Positions 8,439-20,883 are shown, numbered from the stretch's first letter. The stretch: DNA of 33,727 bases from Vicinamibacteria bacterium (GCA_016650245.1 JAENWD010000287.1:1-33727); one strand, 5' to 3'. Numbers and translations are program-made. The notes: generated by a model not told the origin, from the letters alone.

Positions 8439-9241
8439 TCGCCTTCACCAAGGCACACGCCTACGGCAACGACTTCCTGTACGCCGCCGCCTCTGATCTG
8501 GCAGGCGCCGATCTGGCGATGTGGGCGCGCCGGCTTTGCGACCGCCACCGCGGCGTGGGCGCCGACGGACTCATTCTCTACACGCTCACAGCGCGTGGCG
8601 CGACGATGACGCTCCTCAACGCTGACGGCAGCCCGTCGGAGCTTTCCGGCAACGGGCTGAGAGGCCTGGCGGCGATCGTCGCGCGCGAATGGCGGCGCGC
8701 CGGGCGGTTGGATCGACACGACATCGTCGTTGAGACTACCGCGGGCCCCAAGCGCCTCGTGCTCGAAGAGGTCTCGGGCGCGTCCTATTTGTTTGTGGCC
8801 GAGATGGGGCAGCCTACGGGCATCGTCGAGCGCCGGTTCGACGTGCTGGGCGAGACGCTGACCGCCACGGTCATGGCCGTCGGCAACCCTCAGTGCGTCG
8901 TGCTCGGCCCACTGCCAGACGATGCGAGGTTCGCGCGGCTTGGGCCGGCACTGGAGCACCATCCCGCGTTTCCTGATCGCACCAACGTCGAGTTCGCCGT
9001 CGTCGAAGCCACGGACCGCGTGCGGATTCGGATCTGGGAACGTGGCGTCGGGCCGACCGAGTCGTCGGGCACCGGGTCGTGCGCGGCCGCCGTCGCCGCC
9101 GCCAGCCACGGCGGCGCTTCACGCGACGTCGAGGTCGTCGCGCCCGGCGGCACGCAGCGCGTCATCTGGAGCGAGGCCGGCATCACGCTGACCGGGTGGG
9201 CGGAAATCCTCGCCGACGGGACGTTTTGTGCGCAGCTTTAA
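8435..9241 (+). CDS. dapF: diaminopimelate epimerase homologue with altered catalytic residues
   Basis: The protein has 268 residues and the two-lobed DapF fold. Diaminopimelate epimerase converts LL- to meso-diaminopimelate for lysine and peptidoglycan, using two cysteines as base and acid. The substrate-binding skeleton is kept: YGNDF (10-14), GADGL (42-46), LNADGS (61-66), GNP (150-152), NVEF (184-187) and WERGVG (201-206). The catalytic positions are changed. The first Cys (usually in CGNG) is Ser71 in ELSGNG. The second Cys (usually in ACGTG) is Ser211 in SSGTG. The His of GNPH is Gln153. Base reading confirms TCC at 8645-8647 and TCG at 9065-9067. The start is fixed by an ATGA overlap with the methyltransferase. 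It could be a serine-based epimerase variant, a related racemase or dehydratase, or inactive. No other lysine gene is present. Confidence 0.85.
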   Translation: MIAFTKAHAYGNDFLYAAASDLAGADLAMWARRLCDRHRGVGADGLILYTLTARGATMTLLNADGSPSELSGNGLRGLAAIVAREWRRAGRLDRHDIVVETTAGPKRLVLEEVSGASYLFVAEMGQPTGIVERRFDVLGETLTATVMAVGNPQCVVLGPLPDDARFARLGPALEHHPAFPDRTNVEFAVVEATDRVRIRIWERGVGPTESSGTGSCAAAVAAASHGGASRDVEVVAPGGTQRVIWSEAGITLTGWAEILADGTFCAQL

Positions 9242-10766
9242 TCAGGCGATCGAGTCGGTGGAGATGTACTCGCCGGCCGAGGAACGGTTCAACCGGCGCC
9301 GGCGTACGGTGGGCCTGTTTCTGGCGCCGGCGGTCATGGCGGCGCTGTGGCTTGCGCCGCTGCCACTGGACGGGCCGGCGCACCGCATGGCCGCTATCAT
9401 GGGCCTGGTCGTCGTGCTGTGGGTCTCCGAAGCGCTGCCGATGGCCGTCACCGCGATTCTCGGACCGGTCCTGGCGGTTGTCCTGCGCGTGGCTGACGCG
9501 CGCGCCGCACTGGCGTCATTTGCCGATCCGATCATCTTTCTGTTCATCGGCAGCTTCATCCTCGCCGAGGCCATGTTCGTGCACGGCGTGGACCGCCGCA
9601 TCGCCTACACGGCGCTGTCGTGGAAGTTCGTGGGACACAGCGCGCCGCGCCTCCTGTTGGTCTACAGCGCGGTGGCGACCGGCTTGTCGATGTGGATCAG
9701 CAACACCGCCACCACCGCGATGATGTTTCCCATCGGCCTGGCGCTGGTGAGCCACCTGATGCAGAGCGGACCAAAAGACGAGGCCAGCCGGACCGCGGTG
9801 CGCCGCTTCGCGTTGGGTCTGATGCTGACGACCTCGTTTGCCGCGTCGGTGGGCGGGATGGCCACGCCGGTTGGCACGCCACCCAACCTGATTGGGATCG
9901 GCATGCTGGAGCGCATCACCGGTACCCGCATCTCGTTTTTCACCTGGATGGCCATCGGCGTGCCGCTCGTGCTCGTGCTCTTTACCGTGTTGATGGTCCT
10001 GTTCACAGTGACGACGACGCGAGGCGTGCGGATGTTGGAAGGCGGCGCGGAACTGGTGCGCGCCGAGAAGCGCAAGCTTGGTCCGCTGTCGGCCGCCGAG
10101 CGCAACGTGCTGCTGGCCTTTGGCGTGACGGTGCTGCTCTGGACGCTTCCGGGATTGCTCGCCCTGGTCGGACTCGACGCCAGCCCGTTCTCGCGGGAGT
10201 ATCAGAGGGCCGTGCCGGAAGGCGTCGCGGCGATGATCGGCGCACTCCTGCTGTTTCTGCTGCCCGTCGACTGGCGCGTGCGGCGCTTCACGCTCACGTG
10301 GGATGAAGCCGTGCGCATCGACTGGGGCATCGTCTTGCTCTACGGCGGAGGCCTGGCGCTGGGGGCCCTGGCGTTTCAGACGGGTCTGGCCGAGGCGCTG
10401 GGCAAGGGCATCACGGCGTGGCTGCCGTCGAAGACGTCGCTGACGTTGACCGTGATCTTCACCGGGTCGGCCATCCTGCTGTCGGAGGCGACGTCCAACA
10501 CGGCGTCAGCCAACATGATCGTGCCGGTCGCGATTGCCGTCGCCCAGGCGGCTGGCGTGCGGGCCGTCGAGCCCGCGCTGGGCGCCACGCTGGGCGCGAG
10601 CATGGGCTTCATGATGCCCATCTCCACGGCCCCCAACGCGATCGTCTACAGCTCGGGCTTCATCCCCATCACGGCCATGATGCGCTTCGGCATCGTGCTC
10701 GATGTCGTCGCGTTTGTTGCCATCGTGACGCTCGTGATGCTGCTCGGCCCGGTCCTCATTCCCTGA
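9228..10766 (+). CDS. SLC13/DASS-family sodium:dicarboxylate or sulfate symporter
   Basis: A 512-residue inner-membrane transporter of the divalent anion:Na+ symporter family (SLC13, VcINDY-like). It has about 11-12 hydrophobic segments and both hallmark Ser-Asn-Thr signatures, at residues 158-160 (WISNTATTAMM) and 423-425 (SEATSNTASANM). These form the substrate- and sodium-binding hairpins. VGGMATPVGTPPNLIG (around 208-223) and MGFMMPISTAPNAIV (around 459-473) are the matching sodium-site loops. Likely cargo is succinate, malate or another C4-dicarboxylate; sulfate or citrate cannot be excluded. The GTG start overlaps the end of dapF by 14 bases. An ATG at 9264 is an alternative, shortening the N-terminus by 12 residues. 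A GC-rich hairpin at 10788-10816 may end the transcript. Confidence 0.92.
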   Translation: MRSFNQAIESVEMYSPAEERFNRRRRTVGLFLAPAVMAALWLAPLPLDGPAHRMAAIMGLVVVLWVSEALPMAVTAILGPVLAVVLRVADARAALASFADPIIFLFIGSFILAEAMFVHGVDRRIAYTALSWKFVGHSAPRLLLVYSAVATGLSMWISNTATTAMMFPIGLALVSHLMQSGPKDEASRTAVRRFALGLMLTTSFAASVGGMATPVGTPPNLIGIGMLERITGTRISFFTWMAIGVPLVLVLFTVLMVLFTVTTTRGVRMLEGGAELVRAEKRKLGPLSAAERNVLLAFGVTVLLWTLPGLLALVGLDASPFSREYQRAVPEGVAAMIGALLLFLLPVDWRVRRFTLTWDEAVRIDWGIVLLYGGGLALGALAFQTGLAEALGKGITAWLPSKTSLTLTVIFTGSAILLSEATSNTASANMIVPVAIAVAQAAGVRAVEPALGATLGASMGFMMPISTAPNAIVYSSGFIPITAMMRFGIVLDVVAFVAIVTLVMLLGPVLIP

Positions 10767-10780
10767 ACGCGTCACGCGTC
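10767..10780. repeat. tandem ACGCGTC heptamer directly after a stop codon
   Basis: ACGCGTC is repeated twice head to tail (10767-10773, 10774-10780) immediately after the transporter stop codon, followed by a partial third copy beginning ACG. It resembles the short tandem heptamers found in two other gene gaps of the window. Confidence 0.5.
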
Positions 10781-10787
10781 ACGTTGC

Positions 10788-10816
10788 GCCCGCCCCCGGT
10801 CAGGGCAACGGCGGGC
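10788..10816 (+). terminator. GC-rich hairpin after the transporter gene
   Basis: A seven-pair stem GCCCGCC (10788-10794) with GGCGGGC (10810-10816) encloses a smaller CCC/GGG stem (10795-10797 with 10803-10805). It lies 22 bases after the stop in the 164-base convergent gap. There is no U-tract, so Rho-independent termination is only a possibility. Confidence 0.35.
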
Positions 10817-10930
10817 CGGTATCTTCGAAGGACCCGCGGATACTCTTGCCGCCGCACGCCCATCCAGCCGGGTTCCCGCGAAAAGCTGCGTACTGCTGGG
10901 GCGTGTCGATCGCAGAAGTTGCGACGCAGG

Positions 10931-11509
10931 TCAGCGGCGGCGGCGGACGGGTCGAGCGGCGGGGGTGGCCGGAAGTGCCTGCTGCGCCGCCGCCAGCGTG
11001 TCGCGGACGCCTTTCAGGCGGCGGCGCGCCTCGAGGTAATCCTCGGTGGCAAGCGCCTTGCCTGCATCGTCAACAGCGGTGCGCGCGTGTTGCACCGCGG
11101 ATTGCAGGGCGACAACGGCCGGCGACCTCGTCCGCGCGGTCTCGGCCGTCAGGCGTGTGCTGGCCATAACCGCGGCCGAGGTGACCTCGGCCAGGAGTCG
11201 TTCGGCCTCGCTGCGCACAGCGGCTTTCTGGCTCGCGGCGATCTTGGCGGCGTTTTGCGCGCGTTCGCGACTGTCGAGGGCCTGGCTGAGCGCCAGTCGG
11301 TAGTCGCGCTGGCCGACGGCCGCCTCGGCGCGGGCGAGAGCCTCGCCTGCGGCGGTGAACTCTTCGGTGGCGTAGCTGTCGGCGCCGGCGGCACGCGCCG
11401 CGTCGATGGCACCCTGGGCCTGATGCAGTTCCTTGTTGGGCGGATCGGCGCATCCGGCAGCAGCGGCGACCAGACAGGCAAGCAGACACGACACGACAAG
11501 GCGCGGCAT
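10931..11509 (-). CDS. DUF4398-like lipoprotein
   Basis: A 192-residue predicted lipoprotein. The N-terminus has a signal sequence ending in the lipobox A-A-G-C with the lipidated cysteine at residue 20. The mature part is almost wholly helical, very rich in Ala, Arg and Glu, and has repeating heptad-like patterns (DAARAAGADSYATEEFTAA, then ALARAEAAV, ALSQALDSRERAQ, SEAERLLAEV). This fits the DUF4398 periplasmic helical domain often found near OmpA-like proteins. The C-terminus is basic (RPVRRRR). The ATG at 11509 is chosen because it places the signal peptide first; the frame stays open further upstream but without signal or similarity. It diverges from radC and converges on the transporter. 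Role unknown, probably periplasmic structural or cell-envelope. Confidence 0.8.
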   Translation of the reverse strand: MPRLVVSCLLACLVAAAAGCADPPNKELHQAQGAIDAARAAGADSYATEEFTAAGEALARAEAAVGQRDYRLALSQALDSRERAQNAAKIAASQKAAVRSEAERLLAEVTSAAVMASTRLTAETARTRSPAVVALQSAVQHARTAVDDAGKALATEDYLEARRRLKGVRDTLAAAQQALPATPAARPVRRRR

Positions 11510-11539
11510 CGCGCCTGAGTATACGCAAGGGCGATCGCT

Positions 11540-12283
11540 TTGGCAGCATCCGCCATCCCGCTGGGCCCCGATGATCGGCCGCGCGAGAAGTTCATCCGCG
11601 TAGGCGCCGGGGGCCTGGGCGACAATGAACTGCTCGCGCTGGTGCTCGGACACGGCACGCCGGCGATGAATGCGCTCGAGCTGGCCAACGCGCTGCTGGC
11701 ACGCGCCGGCGGGGCTCGCGGCCTGCTGCGGCTGACGGAGGTGGAGTTGTGCCAGATGAGCGGCGTCGGGCCCGCCCGGGCCGCGCAGGTGCTGGCCGCC
11801 CTCGAGCTGGGGCGCCGGACCGTGATGCCGGAACTGGCCGAGCGGCGACAATTCAAGGCCCCGCGCGACATGGCGCTGTGGCTGGTGCCGCAATTCGGCG
11901 CCCACCCGGTCGAGCAGTTCGGCATCGTCTTGCTCGACACGAAGTATCGCTGGCTGGCCACGCGCATCATCTCGAGCGGCGCGCTGGACCGCAGTCCCGC
12001 ACCGCCCCGCGACGTGTTTCGCGAGGCCGTCGCTGTCCGCGCGGCCTTCGTCGTGGTCTTCCACAACCACCCGTCGGGTGAGGCCTCGCCCAGCGAGGAG
12101 GACACGGCCCTGACGCTCCACCTGTCGGAGGCAGCCGAGTTGCTGGGCATCGGCCTGTTGGACCACTTGATCCTCACGGCCACGGGGTACTTCAGTTTCA
12201 AGGAGCGGTCCGACGACGACCATCGGTCCGTGCTGCGCCTGCGCCGCGATCGCGGCGGCAACCGGCTCTTCAGTGATGACTGA
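11540..12283 (+). CDS. radC: RadC family JAB/MPN-domain protein
   Basis: A 247-residue RadC homologue of about the usual length. It has an N-terminal helix-hairpin-helix-containing region (CQMSGVGPARAAQVLAALELGRR, residues 71-93) and a C-terminal JAB-type metalloprotease-like domain. The metal-binding motif is intact: HNHPSG (175-180) followed by PSEED with Asp188. Despite the historical name, the cellular role of RadC is unsettled; recombination or DNA-repair links have been proposed and disputed. Translation most likely starts at the TTG at 11540, since no ATG or GTG in frame precedes the conserved DRPREK segment. It diverges from the lipoprotein gene with 30 bases between start codons. Its 3' end is 22 bases before the larC ATG and overlaps a possible larC -10 box region. 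Confidence 0.92.
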   Translation: MAASAIPLGPDDRPREKFIRVGAGGLGDNELLALVLGHGTPAMNALELANALLARAGGARGLLRLTEVELCQMSGVGPARAAQVLAALELGRRTVMPELAERRQFKAPRDMALWLVPQFGAHPVEQFGIVLLDTKYRWLATRIISSGALDRSPAPPRDVFREAVAVRAAFVVVFHNHPSGEASPSEEDTALTLHLSEAAELLGIGLLDHLILTATGYFSFKERSDDDHRSVLRLRRDRGGNRLFSDD

Positions 12284-12285
12284 GC

Positions 12286-12291
12286 TACAAT
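12286..12291 (+). promoter_or_regulatory. possible -10 box for larC
   Basis: TACAAT at 12286-12291 lies three bases after the radC stop and 14 bases before the larC ATG. It would give a leader of about eight bases. A matching -35 hexamer is not evident. Confidence 0.35.
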
Positions 12292-12305
12292 TGTCGTTTC
12301 GGACC

Positions 12306-13505
12306 ATGAGGATTCTCTACTTCGACTGCTTCAACGGCGCCTCCGGCGACATGATTCTCGGCGCGCTGCTCGACGCCGGCGTGCCGCTCGACGGGTTGCG
12401 CACGGCGCTGGGCAGTCTGGCCATCGACGGCTACGACATCGCGGCCGACCGCGTGTTGCGGGCCGGCGTGTCGGCCACCAAGTTTCGCGTGACCGAAGAC
12501 GAGACCACCAAGGCCGCGCACACCCACCATCACTCTCACCGCAGCCTCCCGGAGATCTACCGGCTCATCGACCGCTCCGCGCTGGCGCCAGCCGGCAAGG
12601 ACCGCGCAAAGGCGCTCTTTGAACGGCTCGCGGTGGCCGAGGCGGCGATTCACCAGATGCCCGTGGAGAAGGTGCACCTGCACGAGGTCGGCGCGCTCGA
12701 CTCGATCATCGACATCGTCGGCGCGGTGTACGCGCTCGACAGTCTGGGCGTGGACCGCGTGATCGTCTCGCCGATCAACGTCGGGCGCGGCATGGTGCAC
12801 TCGGCCCACGGAGTGTTCCCCGTGCCGGCGCCCGCGACGGTGCGCCTGCTGGCCGATGCGCCGGTGTTCTCGCGTGGACCTGAGGCCGAACTGCTCACGC
12901 CCACTGGTGCGCTGGTGCTCACCGGGTACGCGCAGGCGTTCGGCCCGATGCCGGCGATGCGCGTCGCGGCGACCGGCTACGGCGCCGGCGACCACGAGTT
13001 TGCCGACACCCCCAACGTGCTGCGCGTGCTGGTCGGGGAGTCCGGCGACGGACATGCCGACGGCGATCGCGTGCTCGTCGTCGAGAGCGAGATCGACGAC
13101 ATGAACCCGCAGTTGTTCGGCTCGGTCATGGACCAGCTCTACGCCGCCGGCGCCCTCGAGGTGTTCTTCGTCTCCGTGCAGATGAAGAAGAGCCGCCCCG
13201 GCACGCTGGTGTCGGTCCTCGTGGCGCCGTCGAAAAAGGACGACATCGTCGATGTGCTGTTCCGCGAGACCACGACCATCGGTGTGCGCTTTGCCGAGTG
13301 GCAGCGCGAGTGCCTGGCACGGGAGATCCTCTCGGTGGCCACGCCGTATGGTGACGTGCGCATCAAGGTCGCGCGGCGCAACGGCGTCGTGATGAACGGC
13401 CAGCCCGAGTTCGACGACTGCGCCGCCCGCGCGAACGAGCACGGCGTGGCGACCAAGGACGTGCACGCCTCCGCTGTGAAGGCCTGGCTCGAGCACCGCC
13501 CGTAA
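12306..13505 (+). CDS. larC: nickel-pincer cofactor biosynthesis protein LarC
   Basis: A 399-residue LarC (formerly DUF111). It inserts nickel into pyridinium-3,5-bisthiocarboxylic acid mononucleotide to form the nickel-pincer cofactor of lactate racemase LarA and related enzymes. Family marks are ILYFDCFNGASGDM at the N-terminus, a His-rich loop THHHSHRSLPEIY near residue 80, EKVHLHEVGALDSIIDIVGA near 120, VHSAHGVFPVPAPAT near 160, TPTGALVL near 200, and ESEIDDMNPQLFG near 260. The C-terminal LarC2 domain is in the same frame, unlike Lactobacillus, where LarC1 and LarC2 are joined by a programmed frameshift. An in-frame upstream ATG (12273) inside radC is less likely than 12306. No larA, larB or larE is in the window, so the client enzyme must be elsewhere. 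Confidence 0.93.
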   Translation: MRILYFDCFNGASGDMILGALLDAGVPLDGLRTALGSLAIDGYDIAADRVLRAGVSATKFRVTEDETTKAAHTHHHSHRSLPEIYRLIDRSALAPAGKDRAKALFERLAVAEAAIHQMPVEKVHLHEVGALDSIIDIVGAVYALDSLGVDRVIVSPINVGRGMVHSAHGVFPVPAPATVRLLADAPVFSRGPEAELLTPTGALVLTGYAQAFGPMPAMRVAATGYGAGDHEFADTPNVLRVLVGESGDGHADGDRVLVVESEIDDMNPQLFGSVMDQLYAAGALEVFFVSVQMKKSRPGTLVSVLVAPSKKDDIVDVLFRETTTIGVRFAEWQRECLAREILSVATPYGDVRIKVARRNGVVMNGQPEFDDCAARANEHGVATKDVHASAVKAWLEHRP

Positions 13506-13533
13506 CGTCAATCGTCAATCTGCAATCGTCAAT
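13506..13533. repeat. three CGTCAAT heptamers running into the metG start
   Basis: CGTCAAT occurs at 13506-13512, 13513-13519 (direct tandem) and 13527-13533. The third copy overlaps the first two bases of the metG ATG. The gap has no Shine-Dalgarno-like sequence. The same heptamer occurs twice at 5968-5985. Confidence 0.65.
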
Positions 13534-15523
13534 GTCCTTCTACCTCACCACAGCCATCGACTACGTCAACAGCCGTCCCCATCTCGGCACCGCGTACGAG
13601 AAGATCACGGCCGACGTCATCGCGCGCTACACGCGCCTCACCGGCGTGCCCACCAGGTTCGTGATGGGCAACGACGAGCATTCGCAAAACGTGTTCCGCA
13701 AGGCGCGCGAGCTTGGTCTGGATCCGCACGCCTATTGCGACCAGATGGAGCTGGAGTTTCGAGAGGTGTGGGCGAAGCTGTCGATCTCGTTCGACGACTT
13801 TATCCGCACGACCGAGCCACGTCACCGCGCCGCAGTGCAACGGATGGCGCAAGCCTGTCACGATCGCGGCGACGTCTACGAAGGTCACTACGAAGGCTGG
13901 TACTGCGTCTCGTGCGAGGCGTTCAAGCAGGAAAAGGATCTGGTCGACGGCAGCTGTCCGATCCACCTGACCAGGCCGGACTGGATCCGCGAGAAGAACC
14001 ACTTCTTCCGCCTGTCGAAGTATCAGCAGCCGCTGCTCGATCACTACAGCGCGCGCCCGGAGTTCATCCAGCCCGAGATTCGCCGCAACGAGATCCTGCG
14101 GCTGGTGGAAGGCGGGCTCGAAGACATCTCCATCTCGAGGGCCGGACAGAGCTGGGGCATCCCGCTGCCGTTCGATCCGTCCAGTGTCGTCTATGTCTGG
14201 TTCGACGCCTTGATCAACTATGCGGCGGCCGTCGGCTACGGCACCGACCAGGAGCAGTTCGGCCGCTGGTGGCCGGCCAACCTGCACATCGTAGGCAAGG
14301 ACATCACGCGCTTTCACTGCGTGGTGTGGCCGGCGATGCTCATGAGCGCCGGGCTGCCGCTGCCGACCTCGGTGTTCGGGCACGGCTGGGTGCACTTCAA
14401 GGGCCAGAAGATGAGCAAGTCGGTCGGCTCCGCGATCGACCCGCTCGACGCGGCGGATCATCTCGGGGCCGATCCGCTCCGGCTCTATCTGGTGAAGGAG
14501 ATCCCGTACGGCGGCGACGGCGACTTCTCGTGGGAGCGCTTCGAAGAGCGCTACAACGTGGACCTGGCCAACAACCTCGGCAACCTGGTGAGCCGCGTCA
14601 CGACGATGGTCGAGAAGTACCGCGGCTTGTCGTTGCCGGCCGCTCCGCTGGAGCCCGGGCGGCTGCGCGGTGTGGCCGAGCAGGCCGTGAGGACCTACCG
14701 CGACGCCATGAAGCGGTTCGCGCTCCACGAGGCGGCGTTTGCGGCTTTCTCCATCGTCGATGCAACCAACGAGTTCATCGCGGCATCTGAACCCTGGACG
14801 CTGGCGAAGGACCCGGCCAAGGCCGAGACGCTCACGCAAGCCCTCTGCGATGCGGCCGAGGCCCTGCGGATTGCGTCTGTGCTGTTGCTGCCTGTGATGC
14901 CGACGACGGCGGCTGAGATCCTGCGACGCGCGGGCGAGCCGAATGCGGCCGAGGCGATCGCGTTCGATCGCGACACCGCCTGGAAGTCGACCCTGGCGCG
15001 TACGCTGGTGAAGGGACCCGCCATCTGGCCGCGGCTGGATGGCTTGAAAGCCGCGGCCCCCGCGGCAGGAGTTGTGACCGTGTCCGACCCGATCGTACCG
15101 CCGGCCACCCCGCCGGACACCACGCCTGAGCCTGCCGCGCCACCGACGCCATCGCCGCAAGCCGATGGCGCACCCGCAGTGGCACCGGCCGTGGACGCCC
15201 GCATTGGCATCGACCAGTTCATGAACGTCGAGTTACGCGTCGCCAAAGTCCTTGGCGCCGAACGCGTGCCCAAGTCGAAGAAGCTGATGCAGCTGCGCAT
15301 CGACGCCGGGACGGAAGAGCGCACGATCGTCGCCGGCATCGCCGAGGCCTACGAGCCCGACGCGCTGGTCGGACGCCTGATCGTCATCGTCGCCAACCTC
15401 AAGCCAGCCAAGCTCATGGGCATCGAGAGCAACGGGATGGTGCTCGCCTCGAGCAGCGAAGGCGGAAAGCCCATTCTGGTCTCGCCCGGCGAGGGCGCGG
15501 AGCCGGGGATGCGAGTGCGGTAG
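13532..15523 (+). CDS. metG: methionyl-tRNA synthetase with C-terminal tRNA-binding domain
   Basis: A 663-residue class I aminoacyl-tRNA synthetase that charges tRNA-Met. The HIGH-type motif is HLGT (17-20). The zinc knuckle is C-V-S-C...C-P-I-H around residues 126-148. KMSKS is at 293-297. WFDALINYAAAVGY and HIVGKDITRFH are typical of bacterial MetRS. The anticodon-binding helical domain covers about 345-500. A Pro/Ala-rich linker (about 505-557) joins a C-terminal EMAP-II/Trbp-like OB fold (558-663, with NVELRVAKV and ANLKPAKLMGIESNGM). This domain aids dimerisation and tRNA binding. The ATG follows larC by 26 bases of short repeats. The next gene starts at the base after this stop, so metG and tatD are likely co-translated. 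Confidence 0.96.
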   Translation: MSFYLTTAIDYVNSRPHLGTAYEKITADVIARYTRLTGVPTRFVMGNDEHSQNVFRKARELGLDPHAYCDQMELEFREVWAKLSISFDDFIRTTEPRHRAAVQRMAQACHDRGDVYEGHYEGWYCVSCEAFKQEKDLVDGSCPIHLTRPDWIREKNHFFRLSKYQQPLLDHYSARPEFIQPEIRRNEILRLVEGGLEDISISRAGQSWGIPLPFDPSSVVYVWFDALINYAAAVGYGTDQEQFGRWWPANLHIVGKDITRFHCVVWPAMLMSAGLPLPTSVFGHGWVHFKGQKMSKSVGSAIDPLDAADHLGADPLRLYLVKEIPYGGDGDFSWERFEERYNVDLANNLGNLVSRVTTMVEKYRGLSLPAAPLEPGRLRGVAEQAVRTYRDAMKRFALHEAAFAAFSIVDATNEFIAASEPWTLAKDPAKAETLTQALCDAAEALRIASVLLLPVMPTTAAEILRRAGEPNAAEAIAFDRDTAWKSTLARTLVKGPAIWPRLDGLKAAAPAAGVVTVSDPIVPPATPPDTTPEPAAPPTPSPQADGAPAVAPAVDARIGIDQFMNVELRVAKVLGAERVPKSKKLMQLRIDAGTEERTIVAGIAEAYEPDALVGRLIVIVANLKPAKLMGIESNGMVLASSSEGGKPILVSPGEGAEPGMRVR

Positions 15524-16339
15524 TTGATCGACACCCACTGCCATCTCGCCGACGAGGTCTTCGAGGTGGACCTTGATGCCGTCGTCGGCCGCGCGCGCGC
15601 GGCCGGTCTGACCAGCACGATCTGCATCCTCGCCGCAGGCGACCAGGCCGAGACGAGGCGTGCCGAGCGCGTGCGGCAACTGTGGCCAGAAGCCGCCTTT
15701 GCCGTCGGCGTGCATCCCCATCAGGCGCACCAGTGCGCCGGGCAGGCAGGACGGGCCGAATCGTGGATCCGCCAGGGCGTGTCTGAAGGGCGAGTGTGCG
15801 CGGTCGGTGAAATCGGGCTGGATTACCACTACGACTTCTCGCCGCGCGATGTCCAGCAGACGGTCTTTGCCGAGCAGCTTCACTGCGCACGCGCGATGCA
15901 CCTGCCGGTGGTCATTCACACGCGGGAGGCCGACCAGGACGCGTTTGCGATGCTGGTCACCGAAGGGGCGGGTGTCGCTGGCGTGTTCCATTGCTTCACC
16001 GGAGGCATCGCCCGCGCGCGGCGCGCGCTGGACCTCGGCTTCCACCTCTCGCTGGCTGGGATCGTGACGTTTCCAAAAGCCATCGAACTCCACGAAGTGG
16101 CCGCGTTTGTGCCCGAGGACCGGCTGCTGATCGAGACCGACAGCCCCTTTCTGGCCCCTGTGCCGTACCGAGGCAAACGGAACGAGCCCGCCTGGGTGGT
16201 CAACGTCGCCGATCGGCTGGCCACGCTGCGGGGCGTGCCGCGCTCGGCCGTGCTCGCACGCACCACCGAGAACGCCCTGCAACTCTTCGGCGCGCAAGCT
16301 TTTGCGCGCGTTGACACTCCGCGCGCAAGTATGTTGTGA
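15524..16339 (+). CDS. tatD: TatD family metal-dependent deoxyribonuclease
   Basis: A 271-residue TIM-barrel hydrolase of the TatD/YcfH family, which shows 3'-5' exonuclease or DNase activity and is implicated in DNA repair and turnover. All metal ligands are visible: His5 and His7 in DTHCH, Glu96 in GEIGLDYHYD, His132 in VIHTREA, His156 in FHCFTGG and Asp206 in ETDSPFL. The terminal PYRGKRNEP signature is also present. Translation starts at a TTG directly after the metG stop, with no spacer, in agreement with the conserved first residues. The metG-tatD neighbourhood is common in bacteria. The 3' end overlaps a possible promoter with inverted repeats for the next gene. Confidence 0.95.
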   Translation: MIDTHCHLADEVFEVDLDAVVGRARAAGLTSTICILAAGDQAETRRAERVRQLWPEAAFAVGVHPHQAHQCAGQAGRAESWIRQGVSEGRVCAVGEIGLDYHYDFSPRDVQQTVFAEQLHCARAMHLPVVIHTREADQDAFAMLVTEGAGVAGVFHCFTGGIARARRALDLGFHLSLAGIVTFPKAIELHEVAAFVPEDRLLIETDSPFLAPVPYRGKRNEPAWVVNVADRLATLRGVPRSAVLARTTENALQLFGAQAFARVDTPRASML

Positions 16340-16340
16340 T
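16291..16340 (+). promoter_or_regulatory. promoter with inverted-repeat half-sites for the polyprenyl synthase
   Basis: A perfect -35 hexamer TTGACA (16311-16316) is followed after 18 bases by TGTGAT (16335-16340, four of six consensus). It would start transcription near 16347, close to the TTG at 16350. The heptamer CGCGCAA occurs at 16291-16297 and 16322-16328, and its reverse complement TTGCGCG at 16302-16308. One inverted repeat therefore lies upstream of the -35 box and a second one brackets it, an arrangement typical of operators. All of this lies within the 3' end of tatD. Confidence 0.45.
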
Positions 16341-16349
16341 GGACGAGCT

Positions 16350-20883
<4,534 letters not shown>

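Noticed and set aside
12285-15160. Long minus-strand frames opposite larC and metG (408 and 543 codons)
   Set aside because: Both lie wholly over well-identified plus-strand genes and have shadow composition (His, Arg, Val and Asp runs). No start signal or family similarity.
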